In this document: positions 24,749 to 33,752 of the stretch, in pieces
Layout: each line of letters begins with the position of its first letter
How positions within the stretch are numbered: position 1 is the stretch's first letter
NCBI GenBank assembly: GCA_016709965.1
Contig: JADJLT010000006.1
Coordinates: forward strand, 62,001 to 126,000
DNA: 64,000 nt
Direction: 5' to 3'
From: Betaproteobacteria bacterium
GTDB lineage: Bacteria; Pseudomonadota; Gammaproteobacteria; Burkholderiales; Rhodocyclaceae
Position numbers and translations under genes: made by a program
Notes under the pieces: model-generated
Told to the model about the DNA's origin: nothing
Seen by the model: only the letters and a program-made list of their open reading frames with translations
Database searches by the model: none

Positions 24749-26232
24749 CATCGCCGCGCGAAATTCTGAATCACCTGGAAACCATGGGTATTCAAGCCAC
24801 CGGCGTTGCCGATGACAGCCGCCAAGTGTTGCCGGGTGATATTTTTCTGGCCTATCCGGGTGATCTGGCCGACGGCCGTCGCTTTATCGGTGATGCGCTG
24901 GAACGTGGCGCTATCGCTGTGCTCTGGCAGCCGGGTGAAAATTTCGATTTTGGTCAAAATTTCCCGTTGACCGTGGCAAACCTGCCGGTGGAGTCGCTGC
25001 GTCCGCTGGCCGGCCCCCTGGCGCATGCTGTGTATGGTTATCCGAGCGAAGGCTTGTCGCTGATCGCCATTACCGGTACCAACGGCAAGACGACAATCAG
25101 TCAGTGCATTGCCAGCGCCTATCCCAAGCCTTGCGCCATTATCGGCACTTTGGGCGCCGGCTTTCCCGATGCGCTGGTTGAAACCGGCTTCACGACGCCT
25201 GAAGCAACGACGCTGATGCGCTATCTGGCTGGCTTCCGCGCCGCCAAGGCTGCTGCCTGTGCGCTGGAGGCTAGTTCGATCGGCATCGAAGAGGGACGGA
25301 TGAACGGCGCGCGCGTCGATGTTGCCGTGTTCACCAACTTTACGCGTGACCATCTCGACTACCACGGCACGATGGAGTCCTATGCCGAAGCCAAGAGAAA
25401 GCTCTTCCTCTGGCCGCGCCTGCGTACCGCGATCATCAATCTGGATGACGAATTTGGTAGCCAGTTGCTCCGCGATACCACGGCGATGCGCGTCCTTGGC
25501 TATTGCATCGGCGAGCAGCGACGAGATTTTCCGGCGCTGATTCGCGCCGAGAATCTGGTCGATACCCCGTTCGGCCAGCGCTTTAGTCTGGTGCTGCCGA
25601 ATGGTCGGGCGACCGTCGATACGGCGTTGGTCGGTCGCTACAATATTTCCAATCTGCTGGCCGTGGCTGGCGTGCTGCACGATGCCGGCTTGCCGGCCGT
25701 TGACGTGGCGAATCGTCTGTCCGAACTGACGCCACCGCCGGGACGCATGGAGCGGGTCGGCGGCAATGGTGAGCCTCTGGTCGTGGTCGACTATGCCCAC
25801 ACGCCGGATGCGCTGGAGAATGCCTTGGCTGCGCTGCGTGCCGTGGCTGCCTCGCGCGGCGGTCGTTTGAGTGTTGTTTTTGGTTGTGGTGGCGACCGCG
25901 ATCCGGGCAAGCGCCCGCAGATGGGCCAGGCGGCCGAGCGTCTGGCCGACCGCGCCATTGTCACCAGCGACAACCCGCGCAGCGAACAGCCGGCAGCCAT
26001 TGTCGATGCCATCGTTGCCGGCATGACGCGCGCCGATGTGGAGATGGATCGGGCGGCTGCCATTCGTCGTGCAGTCGTCGAAGCTGACGAGCATGACGTG
26101 ATCCTGCTTGCCGGCAAGGGTCATGAGTCCTATCAGGAAATTTCCGGCGTTCGTTACCCGTTTTCGGATGTCGAGCAGGCCGGCGCCGCCCTCGCTTTGC
26201 GTCGTCCGGAAAACAAGGAGTTTGCGGCATGA
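24745..26232 (+). CDS. murE: UDP-MurNAc-tripeptide synthetase MurE (meso-diaminopimelate adding)
   Basis: MurE adds the third stem-peptide residue to UDP-MurNAc-Ala-Glu. The 495 residues show the Mur ligase P-loop TGTNGKTTISQ at about residue 110, the carbamylated-lysine region and the diaminopimelate-recognition motif in SDNPRSEQP (DNPR) near the C-terminus, which points to meso-DAP rather than lysine. The gene contains an antisense copy of the dispersed repeat at 24938-24976. It overlaps both neighbours by 4 bases. Confidence 0.97.
   Translation: MTSPREILNHLETMGIQATGVADDSRQVLPGDIFLAYPGDLADGRRFIGDALERGAIAVLWQPGENFDFGQNFPLTVANLPVESLRPLAGPLAHAVYGYPSEGLSLIAITGTNGKTTISQCIASAYPKPCAIIGTLGAGFPDALVETGFTTPEATTLMRYLAGFRAAKAAACALEASSIGIEEGRMNGARVDVAVFTNFTRDHLDYHGTMESYAEAKRKLFLWPRLRTAIINLDDEFGSQLLRDTTAMRVLGYCIGEQRRDFPALIRAENLVDTPFGQRFSLVLPNGRATVDTALVGRYNISNLLAVAGVLHDAGLPAVDVANRLSELTPPPGRMERVGGNGEPLVVVDYAHTPDALENALAALRAVAASRGGRLSVVFGCGGDRDPGKRPQMGQAAERLADRAIVTSDNPRSEQPAAIVDAIVAGMTRADVEMDRAAAIRRAVVEADEHDVILLAGKGHESYQEISGVRYPFSDVEQAGAALALRRPENKEFAA
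24938..24976 (-). repeat. Dispersed CGGTCAACCGG repeat, copy 4 (inside murE)
   Basis: On the minus strand this reads CCACGGTCAACGGGAAATTT, then TGACCAAAATCGAAATTT. There is one change in the core, and all three A/T tracts are at the family spacing. It is embedded in the N-terminal domain of murE. Confidence 0.65.
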
Positions 26233-27602
26233 AGTGGCTGCTTTCGCAAGTCGCTGACGCGACACAAGGTCGACTGATCGGCAATGACGTCGAAGTGACC
26301 GGCGTGTCGACCGATACACGCACTGTGGCCGATGGGCAATTATTTATCGCCCTCAGCGGCGAACGTTTTGATGCGCATGATTTTCTTGACCAGGCCATCA
26401 CCGCTGGCGCCACCGCGCTGCTGGTTTCAGACGAGAGCAAGCTGCCGGCAGGATGTTCGGCCGTTGTGGTTGGTGACGATACCCGTCTGGCGCTAGGTCG
26501 CCTGGCTGCTGCCTGGCGGGCTCGCTTCTCGCTGCCGGTGATTGCGGTGACCGGTTCCAACGGCAAGACGACGACCAAGGAAATGGTTGCAGCTATCCTC
26601 AAGGTCGCCTTCGGCACCTCCGTACTGTCTACTCGCGGCAACCTGAACAACGACATTGGCCTGCCTCTGACGCTGCTCGGCCTGCGCCCAACGCATCGCG
26701 CCGCTGTCATCGAAATGGGCATGAACCATCCTGGCGAAATCGCCTATCTGGCACAGATCGGTTCGCCGACGGTGGCGCTGGTCACCAACGCCCAGCGTGC
26801 CCACCTCGAAGGCATGGGTGATCTGGAAGAAGTGGCGCGCGAAAAAGGCAGTATTTTTGGTGGCTTGCTGCCGAATGGTGTGGCCATCATCAATGCCGAC
26901 GACACCTATGCGGACTTCTGGCGGGGCATGGCCGGTGTGCATGCCGTGCGGACTTTCGGTATCGATCATGCTGCCGATGTACGCGGTGCCGTTCGTCAGC
27001 ATGGTCTCGAAATCGCCATTGAATTGTCGGCCGCCGAGGGCGCCGCGGCAATTACCTTGCATATTCCAGGTCGTCACAATGCGCGCAATGCCGTCGCTGC
27101 GGCCGCCGCCTGTCTTGCTGCTGGCGTAACGATGGCCGACGTCGCTGCTGGGCTGGAGGCGTTTTCCGGCGTCAAAGGGCGCTTGCAGCGCCGTGCCGGC
27201 AACAAGGGTGCGGAAATTCTCGACGATACCTATAACGCCAATCCGGACTCGGTTCGTGCCGGTATCGATGTGCTGGCCGCAACGATCGGGCGCAAATTGA
27301 TGGTCCTTGGCGACATGGGTGAAATCGGCGAAGCGAGCGGTCAGTTTCATGACGAAGTCGGTGGCTATGCCAAGAGCCAGGGCATTGATCGGCTGTTCGC
27401 TTTTGGCGATGCCGCGCAGCAAGCGGTGCGCAACTTTGGTGAAGGTGCCAAGCATTACTGCAACATCGAAAAACTGATCGCTGCGGTCGACAAGGAATTG
27501 GGGCCGGATACCACCGTTCTGGTGAAGGGCTCCCGCTTTATGAAAATGGAACGTGTGGTGGATGCCCTTGCGGCACCAGCCAGCGTCGAGGAGAAAAACT
27601 GA
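26229..27602 (+). CDS. murF: UDP-MurNAc-pentapeptide synthetase MurF
   Basis: MurF ligates D-Ala-D-Ala to UDP-MurNAc-tripeptide, completing the cytoplasmic precursor. The 457 residues carry the P-loop TGSNGKTTTKEM at about 110, ALVTNAQRAHLEG, and the late motif DDTYNANPDS typical of MurF. It overlaps the murE stop by ATGA and the mraY start by TGATG. Confidence 0.97.
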   Translation: MKWLLSQVADATQGRLIGNDVEVTGVSTDTRTVADGQLFIALSGERFDAHDFLDQAITAGATALLVSDESKLPAGCSAVVVGDDTRLALGRLAAAWRARFSLPVIAVTGSNGKTTTKEMVAAILKVAFGTSVLSTRGNLNNDIGLPLTLLGLRPTHRAAVIEMGMNHPGEIAYLAQIGSPTVALVTNAQRAHLEGMGDLEEVAREKGSIFGGLLPNGVAIINADDTYADFWRGMAGVHAVRTFGIDHAADVRGAVRQHGLEIAIELSAAEGAAAITLHIPGRHNARNAVAAAAACLAAGVTMADVAAGLEAFSGVKGRLQRRAGNKGAEILDDTYNANPDSVRAGIDVLAATIGRKLMVLGDMGEIGEASGQFHDEVGGYAKSQGIDRLFAFGDAAQQAVRNFGEGAKHYCNIEKLIAAVDKELGPDTTVLVKGSRFMKMERVVDALAAPASVEEKN

Positions 27603-28705
27603 TGCTGCTGGCTCTTGCCCAATGGCTCGCCCAGGACGTTCGTTTCTTCAACGTCTTCAACTACATCACGCTGCGCACGGTGCTGGCGACGATGACTGCG
27701 CTGCTCATTTCGTTTGCCGCCGGCCCCAGCGTCATTCGCTGGCTGGCTGCCAAGAAGATTGGTCAGGCGGTGCGTAGCGACGGGCCGCAAACGCACTTGA
27801 TCAAATCGGGCACGCCGACCATGGGTGGCGTGCTGATCCTGATTTCCATTGGTATCACGACCCTTCTGTGGGGCGACTTGACCAACAAATACGTGTGGAC
27901 CGTGCTAATCGTGACGCTCGGTTTCGGCATCGTCGGCTGGTACGACGACTGGAAGAAGGTGGTCTATCGCGACCCCAAGGGGCTGTCGGCCGGCTGGAAA
28001 TACCTGTGGCAATCCGTGCTCGGCCTTGGCGCCGCCCTGTTCCTCGCCTTCTCGGCCAAGTCCGGTGCGCAGACCGAACTGATTGTTCCTTTCTTCAAGA
28101 CCATCGCCTACCCGCTGGGCATTGTCGGCTTCATCACGCTGACCTACTTCGTGATTGTCGGCACCAGCAACGCGGTGAACCTGACGGATGGTCTCGATGG
28201 CCTGGCCATCATGCCGACCGTGATGATCGCAGCGGCCTTTGCGATTTTTGCCTACGTCACCGGCCACGTTGTGCTGGCCAAGTACCTGTTTATCCCGCAC
28301 GTGCCGGGTGCTGGCGAGTTGTGCATCCTGCTCGGCGCCATTGCCGGTGCGGGTCTCGGCTTCCTGTGGTTCAACGCCTATCCGGCCGAAGTCTTCATGG
28401 GCGACGTCGGTGCGCTCTCGCTCGGCGCTGCGCTGGGTACGGTGGCGGTCATCCTGCGTCAGGAAATCGTGCTGCTGATCATGGGCGGCGTCTTCGTCGT
28501 CGAAACGCTGTCGGTCATGCTCCAGGTCGGCTACTTCAAATACACCAAGAAGAAATTCGGCGAGGGCCGTCGCATTCTGCGCATGGCGCCGCTACATCAC
28601 CATTTTGAACAAACCGGCTGGAAGGAGACGCAGGTCGTCGTCCGCTTCTGGATCATCACCATCATGCTCGTGCTGGTCGGGCTTTCTTCGTTGAAGTTGC
28701 GCTAA
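27602..28705 (+). CDS. mraY: Phospho-MurNAc-pentapeptide transferase MraY
   Basis: MraY moves phospho-MurNAc-pentapeptide onto undecaprenyl phosphate to make lipid I. The 367-residue, ten-helix membrane protein has KSGTPTMGG, the catalytic Asp region GWYDDWKK, NLTDGLDGLA and the histidine loop APLHHHFEQTGWKE. All are strictly conserved family signatures. Confidence 0.98.
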   Translation: MLLALAQWLAQDVRFFNVFNYITLRTVLATMTALLISFAAGPSVIRWLAAKKIGQAVRSDGPQTHLIKSGTPTMGGVLILISIGITTLLWGDLTNKYVWTVLIVTLGFGIVGWYDDWKKVVYRDPKGLSAGWKYLWQSVLGLGAALFLAFSAKSGAQTELIVPFFKTIAYPLGIVGFITLTYFVIVGTSNAVNLTDGLDGLAIMPTVMIAAAFAIFAYVTGHVVLAKYLFIPHVPGAGELCILLGAIAGAGLGFLWFNAYPAEVFMGDVGALSLGAALGTVAVILRQEIVLLIMGGVFVVETLSVMLQVGYFKYTKKKFGEGRRILRMAPLHHHFEQTGWKETQVVVRFWIITIMLVLVGLSSLKLR

Positions 28706-28708
28706 GAC

Positions 28709-30061
28709 ATGGAACTTCAGGGGAAACGCGTTCTGGTGGTCGGACTTGGTGAGTCCGGACTGGCGATGGCCAAGTGGCTGCATCGCCAGGGCGCGCTGGT
28801 TGGTGTCGCCGATTCGCGCGACAACCCGCCGAATGTTGATGCCCTGCAACGTGTCGCACCGGGTGCCGAACTGATCGCTGGGCCGTTTACCGAGGCACCG
28901 TTTGCCAGTGCCGACCTCGTGGCACTGTCACCGGGGGTACCCAAGGCAACGCCGGTGATTACTGCGGTCGACCGGAAAATTGTGTCGGAAATCGAATTTT
29001 TTGCCGCCGGTGTTCGTGAGCAGGTACCGGGTTCGAAGATCATCGCAATCACCGGCAGCAATGGCAAGACGACGACCACGGCGCTGACCGCGCACATTCT
29101 GAATGGCGCCGGCGTGCCGGCCATCGCCTGTGGCAACATTTCACCGTCCGCCCTCGATGCCCTGATGGATGCGCAGGACGCCGGCACTTTGCCGCAAGTC
29201 TGGGTGGTCGAACTGTCCAGCTTCCAGCTCGAAACGACACACCACCTGAATGCCGAAGCTGCGACCGTGCTCAACGTGTCGGAAGATCACCTCGATCGTT
29301 ACGATGGCAGTCTGGCCAACTATGCCGCCGCCAAATCGCGCGTCTTCAAGGGCAAGGGCATCATGGTGCTCAATCGTGACGACGATTACTCGATGGCCAA
29401 TGGCCGTTGCGGTCGCGCAATGGTGACGTTTGGCCTGACCGCAGCGCCGCGCGGCGTCGATTATGGCTTTGCCGACGGAGCCATCTGCCGTGGCAAGGTA
29501 AAACTCGTTGCACTGGCTGACCTCAAACTCTCCGGGTTGCACAATGCCGCCAATGCCATGGCCGCGCTGGCCCTGTGCGAAGCCATCGGCATCGAGCCGG
29601 CCCGCCTGATTGAGCCGCTCAAATCATTCGCTGGCCTGCCGCATCGCGTTGAAACGGTCGCCGACATCGGCGGCGTACTTTACGTCGATGATTCCAAGGG
29701 CACCAACGTCGGCGCCACGCTGGCCGCCATCGAAGGTATGGGCCGCAAGGTTGCCATCGTTCTCGGCGGCGACGGCAAGGGACAGGATTTTTCGCCGCTC
29801 AAGCCAGCGCTGGAAAAACATGGCCGCGCCGTGGCGCTGATTGGTCGCGATGCCGCCGCCATCGGCATGGCGCTCGAAGGCAGCGGCGTACCGACGCGCA
29901 TCGTCGGCGACATGGAGGCTGCCGTCTGCTGGCTGGCTGCCCAGGCTCAATCTGGTGATTGCGTGCTGCTGTCGCCAGCCTGCGCCAGCCTCGACATGTA
30001 TCGCAACTACGCTCACCGCGCCCAGGCTTTCATTGACGCGGTGAGGGGCTTGTCATCATGA
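28709..30061 (+). CDS. murD: UDP-MurNAc-alanine--D-glutamate ligase MurD
   Basis: MurD adds D-glutamate to UDP-MurNAc-L-Ala. The 450 residues have an N-terminal Rossmann fold (VLVVGLGESGLAMAKWL), the P-loop ITGSNGKTTTTALT and the C-terminal DDSKGTNVGAT motif specific to MurD. It starts 3 bases after mraY and overlaps the ftsW start by ATGA. A weak match to the dispersed repeat core lies near 28963. Confidence 0.98.
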   Translation: MELQGKRVLVVGLGESGLAMAKWLHRQGALVGVADSRDNPPNVDALQRVAPGAELIAGPFTEAPFASADLVALSPGVPKATPVITAVDRKIVSEIEFFAAGVREQVPGSKIIAITGSNGKTTTTALTAHILNGAGVPAIACGNISPSALDALMDAQDAGTLPQVWVVELSSFQLETTHHLNAEAATVLNVSEDHLDRYDGSLANYAAAKSRVFKGKGIMVLNRDDDYSMANGRCGRAMVTFGLTAAPRGVDYGFADGAICRGKVKLVALADLKLSGLHNAANAMAALALCEAIGIEPARLIEPLKSFAGLPHRVETVADIGGVLYVDDSKGTNVGATLAAIEGMGRKVAIVLGGDGKGQDFSPLKPALEKHGRAVALIGRDAAAIGMALEGSGVPTRIVGDMEAAVCWLAAQAQSGDCVLLSPACASLDMYRNYAHRAQAFIDAVRGLSS

Positions 30062-31221
30062 TGCTCGGCGCCCTCGACTCCCCACGTCGCCAGGTCGCCG
30101 AGATCGACTACGCGCTGCTTTGGAGCATCTTGATCCTGCTCTTTGCCGGGCTGGTCATGGTCTATTCGGCCTCGATCGCCATTGCCGAAGGTGGTCGCTT
30201 TACCGGGCATCAGCCAGCCTACTACCTGGTGCGCCACGGTGTATTCCTGTGCATCGGCCTGGTCGCCGCCGCGGTGACTTTCCAGGTGCCGCTGTCGCTT
30301 TGGCAGAAGAATGCGCCTTACCTGTTCATGATCGGCGTCGCGCTGCTGGCCTTCGTGCTGATCCCCGGCATCGGTCGCGACGTCAATGGTGCCCGCCGCT
30401 GGCTGTCGCTCGGCTTTGCCAATCTGCAGCCATCCGAACTGATGAAGATGTTTGCCGTGCTTTACGCGGCCGACTACACGGTGCGCAAGATCAACGTGAT
30501 GCATGACCTGAAGCAGGCTTTCCTGCCGATGTTCGGTGCCATGGCCATCGTCGGCATGCTGCTGCTCAAGGAGCCGGACTTCGGTGCTTTTGTGGTCATC
30601 ATTTCGATCGCCATGGGGATTCTCTTCCTGGGTGGTCTGAAAGCCCGCCTCTTCGCGCTGCTGATTGTTGGCCTGCTGATTGCCTTTGCGGTGATGATCA
30701 TCGTCTCGCCCTACCGGCGTGACCGGGTGTTCGGTTTCATGGACCCGTGGGCTGATGCTTATGGTCGCGGTTACCAATTGTCGCATTCGCTAATTGCCTT
30801 TGGTCGCGGCGAGTTGTTTGGCGTCGGCCTCGGTGCCAGCGTTGAAAAGCTGTTCTATTTGCCGGAAGCCCATACCGACTTTCTGCTCGCCGTCGTGGCC
30901 GAAGAACTCGGTTTCTTCGGCGTGGTGGCGATCATCGCCTTGTTTGCGCTGCTTGTTCAGCGCGCCTTTGCCATCGGTCGTCAGGCCGTGCAGCTAGACC
31001 GCCTCTACCCGGCGCTGGTCGCCATGGGTATGGGCATCTGGTTTGGCGTTCAGTCTTTCATCAACATGGGCGTCAATATGGGTTTGTTGCCGACCAAGGG
31101 CCTGACCCTGCCGCTAATGAGCTTCGGCGGCTCCGGTGTTTTCGCCAACTGCGTCGCTTTGGCGATTCTTCTTCGCGTCGACTGGGAGAACAGACAGTTG
31201 ATGCGTGGAGGAAAACTATGA
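30058..31221 (+). CDS. ftsW: Septal peptidoglycan glycosyltransferase FtsW
   Basis: This SEDS-family polymerase of 387 residues with ten membrane helices works with FtsI at the septum. Signatures include GRDVNGARRWLSLGFANLQPSE-type residues at about 105-127, where Asn-Gly-Ala-Arg-Arg-Trp and QPSE are visible. The C-terminal loop reads GLTLPLMSFGGSG. It overlaps murD and murG by 4 bases each. Confidence 0.97.
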   Translation: MMLGALDSPRRQVAEIDYALLWSILILLFAGLVMVYSASIAIAEGGRFTGHQPAYYLVRHGVFLCIGLVAAAVTFQVPLSLWQKNAPYLFMIGVALLAFVLIPGIGRDVNGARRWLSLGFANLQPSELMKMFAVLYAADYTVRKINVMHDLKQAFLPMFGAMAIVGMLLLKEPDFGAFVVIISIAMGILFLGGLKARLFALLIVGLLIAFAVMIIVSPYRRDRVFGFMDPWADAYGRGYQLSHSLIAFGRGELFGVGLGASVEKLFYLPEAHTDFLLAVVAEELGFFGVVAIIALFALLVQRAFAIGRQAVQLDRLYPALVAMGMGIWFGVQSFINMGVNMGLLPTKGLTLPLMSFGGSGVFANCVALAILLRVDWENRQLMRGGKL

Positions 31222-32276
31222 GCAAGACCATCATGATCATGGCCGGCGGCACCGGTGGTCACATCTTCCCGGCACTGGCGGTTGCTCACGCAATGCGCGA
31301 TGCCGGCTGGCGCGTTGTCTGGCTGGGCAATCCGGAGGGCATGGAGGCTCGCCTGGTGCCGCAGCACAGGTTCGAGATGGTCTGGGTCAAATTTGGCGCA
31401 GTGCGCGGCAAGGGCCTGATCCGCAAGCTCCTTTTGCCCATGAACTTGTTGCGCGGATTCTGGCAAGGCTTGAAGGCGATTCGCCAGACCAAGCCGGATG
31501 TTGTGCTGGGCATGGGCGGCTACATTACTTTCCCGGGTGGCATGATGGCAGCCCTGACCGGCGTGCCGCTGGTGCTGCATGAGCAGAACTCAGTCGCCGG
31601 AATGGCCAATCGTGTGCTGGCCGGGGTGGCTGACCGCATCGTCACCGGCTTCCCGGATGTGCTCAAAAAAGGGGTTTGGGCTGGCAATCCGGTGCGTCCG
31701 GAGATTGCAAAGATAGCCCCGCCGGCCGAGCGTTTTGCCGGGCGTACTGGCGCGCTACGCATTCTCGTCATTGGCGGCAGCCTGGGAGCCCATGCGCTGA
31801 ATGAAATGGTGCCCAAGGGCATGGCCCTGCTGGCTGAAAGCGATCAACCGCAAATCGTCCATCAGGCCGGTGAAAAGCATATTGATTTGCTCAAGGCCAA
31901 TTACGCCGCGGTCGGCGTTCAGGCACATTGCGTGTCGTTCATCGAAGACATGGCCGGCGCCTACGAGTGGGCTGATCTGGTCATCTGTCGTGCCGGTGCC
32001 CTGACGGTGGCTGAGTTGGCTGCCACCGGCGTGGCCAGCATTCTGGTGCCTTTTCCGTACGCGGTGGATGACCACCAGACAGGCAATGCCAGATTTCTGG
32101 TCAATGTCGGCGGTGCCTTCCTGATGCCTCAAGAAGACTTGACGCCGGAAGCCCTTGCGCTGATCCGGAACTATTCCCGCGGGCAACTGCTGGAAATGGC
32201 CGAAAAGGCGCGCAGCCTGGCCAAGCCCGATGCCACCGCAGAAGTGGCCAATATTTGTGCGGAGAGCGCGAAGTAA
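31218..32276 (+). CDS. murG: Lipid II synthase MurG (GlcNAc transferase)
   Basis: MurG transfers GlcNAc from UDP-GlcNAc to lipid I at the inner face of the membrane. The 352 residues show the glycine-rich loop AGGTGGHIFPALAVA, the second loop GGSLGAHALNEM, and the donor-site region ICRAGALTVAELAATG with PYAVDDHQTGNA. murC follows immediately with no gap. Confidence 0.98.
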   Translation: MSKTIMIMAGGTGGHIFPALAVAHAMRDAGWRVVWLGNPEGMEARLVPQHRFEMVWVKFGAVRGKGLIRKLLLPMNLLRGFWQGLKAIRQTKPDVVLGMGGYITFPGGMMAALTGVPLVLHEQNSVAGMANRVLAGVADRIVTGFPDVLKKGVWAGNPVRPEIAKIAPPAERFAGRTGALRILVIGGSLGAHALNEMVPKGMALLAESDQPQIVHQAGEKHIDLLKANYAAVGVQAHCVSFIEDMAGAYEWADLVICRAGALTVAELAATGVASILVPFPYAVDDHQTGNARFLVNVGGAFLMPQEDLTPEALALIRNYSRGQLLEMAEKARSLAKPDATAEVANICAESAK

Positions 32277-33668
32277 ATGAAACATAAAGTCAAAAACATC
32301 CATTTCGTCGGCGTCGGCGGCTCCGGCATGAGCGGTATTGCCGAAGTGCTGGCCCACCTCGGTTACGGCGTCACTGGCTCGGACATCGCAGCCAGTGCGA
32401 CGACGCGCCGGCTTGAGGGCGAGGGCGTCAAGGTCATGATCGGCCACGCTGCCGACAACATTGCACGGGCGGATGCCGTGGTCGTGTCGACCGCCGTCAA
32501 GGAAGATAATCCGGAGGTGATGGCCGCCCGTGAGCGCCATATTCCGGTCGTGCCGCGTGCCCAGATGTTGGCTGAGCTGATGCGCCTGAAGCACGGTATC
32601 GCCATCGCCGGCACCCACGGCAAGACGACGACGACCAGCTTGGTGGCCAGCATTCTGGCCGAAGGCGGTATCGACCCGACTTTCGTTATCGGTGGCCGTT
32701 TGAATGCAGCCGGCGCCAACGCGCGACTAGGCAGTGGGGATTTTCTGGTGGCCGAGGCCGATGAGTCCGATGCATCATTCCTCTTCCTGTCCCCGGTCAT
32801 TTCGGTCGTCACCAATATCGACGCCGACCATATGGAAACCTACGGACATGACTTCGAGCGCCTGAAGAGTGCGTTCGTCGAGTTTTTGAATCGCCTGCCG
32901 TTCTATGGTGTAGCCGTGCTCTGCGGTGACGATGCTAACGTCCGCGCCATCATGCCGCGGGTGCCGAAGCAGATCATCACCTACGGCCTGTCGCCGAATT
33001 GCAATTTCTACGCCGAAAACGTCGTGGCCGCCGATGGACAGATGCGCTTCGACTGTGTCCGCGTCAATGGCACGACGTCGCGTTTGGCGATCACGCTCAA
33101 CACGCCGGGCATGCATAACGTACTGAATGCGCTGGCGGCGATAGCCGTGGCGACCGAAGTGCAGGTGCCGGATGCCGCCATCGTCAAGGCGCTGGCCGAA
33201 TTCAAGGGCGTTGGTCGCCGCTTCCAGCGTTACGGCGAAGTGGCGCTGCCGGCCGGTGGCTCCTTTACGCTGGTCGATGACTATGGCCATCACCCGGTCG
33301 AAATGGCGGCCACGCTGGCTGCCGCTCGGGGCGCCTTTCCCGGGCGCCGCCTGGTCCTTGCCTTCCAGCCGCACCGCTATACACGGACGCGCGATTGTTT
33401 CGAGGATTTCGTGAAAATCCTGTCCACGGTCGATGCGCTGTTGCTGGCCGAGATCTATGCCGCCGGCGAGGCCCCCATCGTTGCCGCCGACGGCCGCTCA
33501 ATGGCGCGTGCGCTGCGGGTTGCCGGCAAGGTGGAGCCGGTGTTCATCGAGGATATTGCGGATATGCCGCAAACGATTATGGATGTCGCCCGCGATGGTG
33601 ACGTGGTGTTGTGCATGGGGGCCGGCTCGATTGGCGCCGTTCCCGGGAAAGTGGCGGGGCAGGTATGA
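32277..33668 (+). CDS. murC: UDP-MurNAc--L-alanine ligase MurC
   Basis: MurC adds the first stem-peptide residue. The 463 residues show HFVGVGGSGMSGIAEVL at the N-terminus, the P-loop AGTHGKTTTTSLVA at about 115, EADESDASFL and DDYGHHPVE. The gene begins directly at the murG stop. After it comes the only sizeable gap in the cluster, occupied by a dispersed repeat; no murB lies next to it. Confidence 0.98.
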   Translation: MKHKVKNIHFVGVGGSGMSGIAEVLAHLGYGVTGSDIAASATTRRLEGEGVKVMIGHAADNIARADAVVVSTAVKEDNPEVMAARERHIPVVPRAQMLAELMRLKHGIAIAGTHGKTTTTSLVASILAEGGIDPTFVIGGRLNAAGANARLGSGDFLVAEADESDASFLFLSPVISVVTNIDADHMETYGHDFERLKSAFVEFLNRLPFYGVAVLCGDDANVRAIMPRVPKQIITYGLSPNCNFYAENVVAADGQMRFDCVRVNGTTSRLAITLNTPGMHNVLNALAAIAVATEVQVPDAAIVKALAEFKGVGRRFQRYGEVALPAGGSFTLVDDYGHHPVEMAATLAAARGAFPGRRLVLAFQPHRYTRTRDCFEDFVKILSTVDALLLAEIYAAGEAPIVAADGRSMARALRVAGKVEPVFIEDIADMPQTIMDVARDGDVVLCMGAGSIGAVPGKVAGQV

Positions 33669-33699
33669 ACATCCACGACCATAGATACAAGAGCTGGCC

Positions 33700-33738
33700 C
33701 CACGGTCAACCGGAAAAAATGCCCAAAAATGAAAAGCT
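33700..33738 (+). repeat. Dispersed CGGTCAACCGG repeat, copy 5 (between murC and ddl)
   Basis: CCACGGTCAACCGGAAAAAA, then TGCCCAAAAATGAAAA. It is a full consensus copy that fills the 84-base murC-ddl gap, ending 14 bases before the chosen ddl start. The tract is also open in the ddl frame. Confidence 0.75.
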
Positions 33739-33752
33739 GTCTGGAGCAAAGC

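Noticed and set aside
33669..33752. Possible loss of murB from the murC-ddl interval
   Set aside because: murB is commonly located elsewhere, as in Escherichia coli, so its absence here is not evidence of loss.
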